Assembly (NCBI GenBank): GCA_038246785.1
Contig: JBBRVP010000058.1
Coordinates: 1 to 15,157, forward strand
DNA: 15,157 nt
Origin: JBBRVP01 sp038246785
GTDB taxonomy: Bacteria > Actinomycetota > Actinomycetes > Jiangellales > Jiangellaceae
Direction of reading: 5' to 3'
Below the pieces are notes generated by a model. That model was not told where the DNA came from. It saw only the letters and a program-made list of their open reading frames with translations, and ran no database searches. Position 1 is the stretch's first letter, and each line of letters starts with the position of its first letter. Positions 13,382 through 15,157 of the stretch are shown piece by piece. A program made the translations under genes and the position numbers.

Positions 13382-13633
13382 TCAGCGGCGGTCGTCCTCG
13401 TCGTCGTCCCCGACCGTCCGCCGCTGGTCGGCGGCGTCGGCCGGGTCGACGTCGAAGGCGACGGTGGCCACGCTCGCAGCGTCGTAGCCGGCCTCGTCGG
13501 CGGCATCGCCTGTGCCCACCGCCTGGGCCTGCTCGACGGCGTCGGCCTCGGGCACCTCGACGCCGAACTCCGGCACGGAGGCCGGCTGCACGTCGACGAC
13601 GGGATCGAGCGCGTCGGGTCGGTCGCTGACCAC
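13382..13633 (-). CDS. Small acidic protein of unknown function (83 aa)
   Basis: I do not recognise a family. The predicted protein has 23 Asp/Glu against 5 Arg, no Lys, no Cys and no hydrophobic segment, and ends GDDDEDDRR. It is Ala/Val-rich and probably disordered or an acidic binding protein. Support for a real gene is the start GTG 13631-13633 with an unusually strong purine-rich Shine-Dalgarno (GAGGAGGAG, 5-6 bp upstream). It also fills an otherwise empty gap between TetR (66 bp downstream, same strand) and divergent moeZ. Codon third positions are strongly G/C, but this also applies to antisense reading, so it is not proof. Confidence 0.6.
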   Translation of the reverse strand: MVSDRPDALDPVVDVQPASVPEFGVEVPEADAVEQAQAVGTGDAADEAGYDAASVATVAFDVDPADAADQRRTVGDDDEDDRR

Positions 13634-13669
13634 GGCAGCTCCTCCTCACGGCCTGGAATCGGCGTCGGC

Positions 13670-13705
13670 GGTCCGCGCCCGCGGCGCCGGACCAAGCGTA
13701 CGGCG
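13670..13705 (-). promoter_or_regulatory. Inverted repeat and candidate -10 upstream of the acidic-protein gene
   Basis: GGTCCG (13670-13675) and CGGACC (13688-13693) form a 6-bp inverted repeat with a 12-base spacer. Just beyond it, the minus strand reads TACGCT (complement of about 13695-13700), a -10-like hexamer. This would place transcription start inside the repeat and give a leader of about 50 bases to GTG 13633. An operator for the nearby TetR protein is possible. The remainder of the 175-bp gap (13634-13808) shows nothing else clear. Confidence 0.3.
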
Positions 13706-13808
13706 GACTGGCGGCGACCTCCGAGGCGCTCACGGGAATCCGGAGGCATCGGACGCGGTTGCCTCCTGCGCTCGGACGTCGACGACATCGTCCACGAGGA
13801 GGAACGTC

Positions 13809-15020
13809 GTGCCCCTGCCACCGCTGGTCGAGCCCGCCGTGGGGCTCAGCGTCGACGAGGTCCGCCGCTACTCGCGGCACCTGATCATCCCCGACGTCGG
13901 CATGGACGGTCAGCGGCGGCTGAAGAACGCCAGGGTGCTCGTCATCGGCGCCGGCGGTCTGGGCTCTCCCGCGCTCATGTACCTCGCCGCCGCCGGTGTC
14001 GGCACGCTGGGCGTGATCGACTTCGACAGCGTCGACGAGTCCAACCTGCAGCGCCAGATCATCCACGGCCAGAGCGACGTGGGGCGGCCCAAGGCGGAGT
14101 CCGCGCGGGACTCCGTACGCGGGATCAACCCGTACGTCGACGTCGTCGTCCACGGTGAGCGGCTCGACTCCTCCAACGCGCTGGAGATCTTCGCCGGCTA
14201 CGACCTCATCGTCGACGGCACCGACAACTTCGCGACGCGCTACCTCGTCAACGACGCCGCCGTGCTGCTCGGCAAGCCCTACGTCTGGGGCTCGATCTTC
14301 CGCTTCGACGGGCAGGCATCGGTGTTCTGGCCGGCGGCGCCCGGAGCCAGCGCGCCCTGCTACCGATGCCTCTACCCCGAACCGCCGCCTCCGGGCATGG
14401 TCCCCTCCTGCGCCGAGGGCGGCGTGCTCGGCGTGCTCTGCGCCTCGATCGGCTCTATCCAGGTGACCGAGGCGATCAAGGTGCTGCTCGGGATCGGCGA
14501 GCCGCTGGTCGGACGGCTGATGATCTACGAGGCGCTCGACATGGCGTACCGCACCGTCAACGTCCGCAAGGACCCGCAGTGCGCGGTGTGCGGCGAGCAC
14601 CCCTCGATCACCCTCGAGACCGGGCTCATCGACTACGAGGCGTTCTGCGGTGCCGTGTCCGAGGAGGCCGCGGAGGCCGCGGCAGACGCGACCATCTCGG
14701 TGCTGCAGCTGCGCGACTGGCTGAACGAGCGCGACCGCGGGCAGCGCGACTTCCTGCTCGTCGACGTGCGGGAGCCCAACGAGGTCGACATCAACCGGAT
14801 CCCGGGAGCGGTGCTGATCCCGAAGGGCGAGTTCCTCACCGGGGAGGCGCTCGGCAAGCTCCCGCAGGACCGCCAGGTCGTCTTCCACTGCAAGGTGGGT
14901 GGCCGCTCGGCCGAGGTGCTCGCCATCGCCAAGGGCGCCGGCTTCGCCGACGCGGTCCACGTCGGGGGCGGCGTCTCGGCGTGGGTCAGCCAGGTCGACC
15001 CCAGCCAGCCCTCGTACTGA
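13809..15020 (+). CDS. moeZ: MoeZ-type adenylyltransferase/sulfurtransferase (403 aa)
   Basis: E1-like adenylating enzyme fused to a rhodanese domain. It activates the C-terminus of small sulfur carriers (MoaD, CysO, ThiS type) and loads sulfur, for molybdopterin and cysteine/thiamine synthesis. Domain 1 (about 13-270): YSRHLIIPDVG, ATP-binding GAGGLGSP (48-54), NLQRQIIH (79-86), DGTDNF, zinc pairs Cys184/Cys187 and Cys258/Cys261, and the catalytic-position Cys201 in SCAEGGVLG. Domain 2 (about 295-403): LLVDVREPNEVDINRIPGA and the rhodanese loop HCKVGGRS with Cys361. The start GTG 13809 has GAGGAGGAA at 5 bp. The protein ends naturally (PSQPSY), but its TGA stop at 15018-15020 abuts the right IS, whose repeat begins at the A of the stop. 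Confidence 0.93.
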   Translation: MPLPPLVEPAVGLSVDEVRRYSRHLIIPDVGMDGQRRLKNARVLVIGAGGLGSPALMYLAAAGVGTLGVIDFDSVDESNLQRQIIHGQSDVGRPKAESARDSVRGINPYVDVVVHGERLDSSNALEIFAGYDLIVDGTDNFATRYLVNDAAVLLGKPYVWGSIFRFDGQASVFWPAAPGASAPCYRCLYPEPPPPGMVPSCAEGGVLGVLCASIGSIQVTEAIKVLLGIGEPLVGRLMIYEALDMAYRTVNVRKDPQCAVCGEHPSITLETGLIDYEAFCGAVSEEAAEAAADATISVLQLRDWLNERDRGQRDFLLVDVREPNEVDINRIPGAVLIPKGEFLTGEALGKLPQDRQVVFHCKVGGRSAEVLAIAKGAGFADAVHVGGGVSAWVSQVDPSQPSY

Positions 15021-15037
15021 GAACGTGTTGGGAAAGC
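15020..15037. repeat. Terminal inverted repeat (left end) of right IS copy
   Basis: AGAACGTGTTGGGAAAGC (15020-15037) is the exact reverse complement of 120-137. It marks the left boundary of a second IS copy. Its first base coincides with the last base of the moeZ stop codon. Confidence 0.8.
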
Positions 15038-15087
15038 ACTCGGCGAGCCTCCGTGACTGTTGTGACTGAGGTGGCCAGTGTGGCGGT

Positions 15088-15157
15088 ATGGCGTCCACTT
15101 CCCCGCGCCCCTATCCCTCCGATCTGACCGATGAGCAGTGGGCGTTGATCGCGCCGA
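15088..15157 (+). CDS. IS5-like transposase, N-terminal fragment
   Basis: From ATG 15088 the frame gives MASTSPRPYPSDLTDEQWAL and three more residues before the window ends. YPSDLTDEQWALI is the hallmark start of IS5-family transposases with an N-terminal DUF4096 domain, which precedes the DDE nuclease. No strong Shine-Dalgarno is visible (GTGGCGG is the nearest purine stretch). The catalytic residues are outside the window, so it cannot be said whether the gene is intact. Confidence 0.78.
   Translation, partial: MASTSPRPYPSDLTDEQWALIAP

Larger units (their letters stand above)
15020..15157 (+). mobile_element. Left end of an IS5-like insertion sequence (runs off right edge)
   Basis: A terminal repeat is followed by 50 bp of leader and the start of a transposase gene. 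Orientation is the same as that of the copy at 1-137. The two fragments cover opposite ends of the element, so internal identity cannot be compared, but the shared 18-bp repeat supports one IS type. Confidence 0.78.

Noticed and set aside
13347..15098. 583-codon open frame on the minus strand opposite moeZ
   Set aside because: It runs through the IS boundary and through the complement of MoeZ; it is an antisense shadow.
1..15157. CRISPR arrays, tRNA/rRNA genes, parS-like clusters or a replication origin
   Set aside because: I looked for regularly spaced repeats, cloverleaf-like segments and clustered short palindromes near parA and found none. The orphan ParA alone does not indicate an origin.

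Overview
The window is GC-rich chromosomal DNA (about 70% G+C or more by eye) with many GTG starts, strong G/C preference at third codon positions and several apparently leaderless genes. That points to an actinomycete. The gene content fits: orphan ParA, DUF6758, DUF3107, DUF2332, MoeZ and actinobacterial-type acyl-CoA dehydrogenase and MaoC proteins. I cannot place it below the class with confidence; an order such as Geodermatophilales, Frankiales or a relative is plausible.

Layout. The window is bracketed by two partial IS5-like insertion sequences in the same orientation. The 3' end of a transposase plus an 18-bp terminal repeat lies at 1-137. The matching 18-bp repeat plus the 5' end of a transposase lies at 15020-15157. 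Between them are about 14.9 kb of chromosomal genes with no cargo of mobile type. In order: acyl-CoA dehydrogenase (+); a gap with two hairpins; CapA-family lipoprotein (+); CorA-like Mg2+ transporter (-); divergent DUF2332 protein (+); MaoC hydratase and histidine phosphatase (+, 3-bp gap); Nudix hydrolase (-); divergent DUF6758 protein, PHP phosphoesterase and ParA-like ATPase (+); a 63-bp inverted repeat; DEAD-box RNA helicase (-); a 67-bp palindromic element; ferritin-like protein (+); GlsB/YeaQ membrane protein (-); DUF3107 protein (-); TetR regulator (-); a small acidic protein (-); and divergent MoeZ (+).

Context. The half from the histidine phosphatase to MoeZ resembles a conserved actinobacterial neighbourhood. 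From memory, the M. tuberculosis Rv3206c-Rv3214 region holds MoeB1/MoeZ, TetR, DUF3107, a ferritin-like protein, RhlE, ParA-like and phosphatase genes in similar order. The acyl-CoA dehydrogenase and the MaoC hydratase resemble the pair found in actinobacterial ethylmalonyl-CoA pathway clusters, but the signature reductase (Ccr) is not in the window. No classical defence system, CRISPR array, tRNA or rRNA was seen. The most unusual features are the two IS copies abutting acd and the moeZ stop codon, the large palindromes in gene junctions, and a helicase that seems to lack an ATG/GTG/TTG start at its natural beginning. The longest gene-free gaps are 1413-1610 and 13634-13808; both are described.
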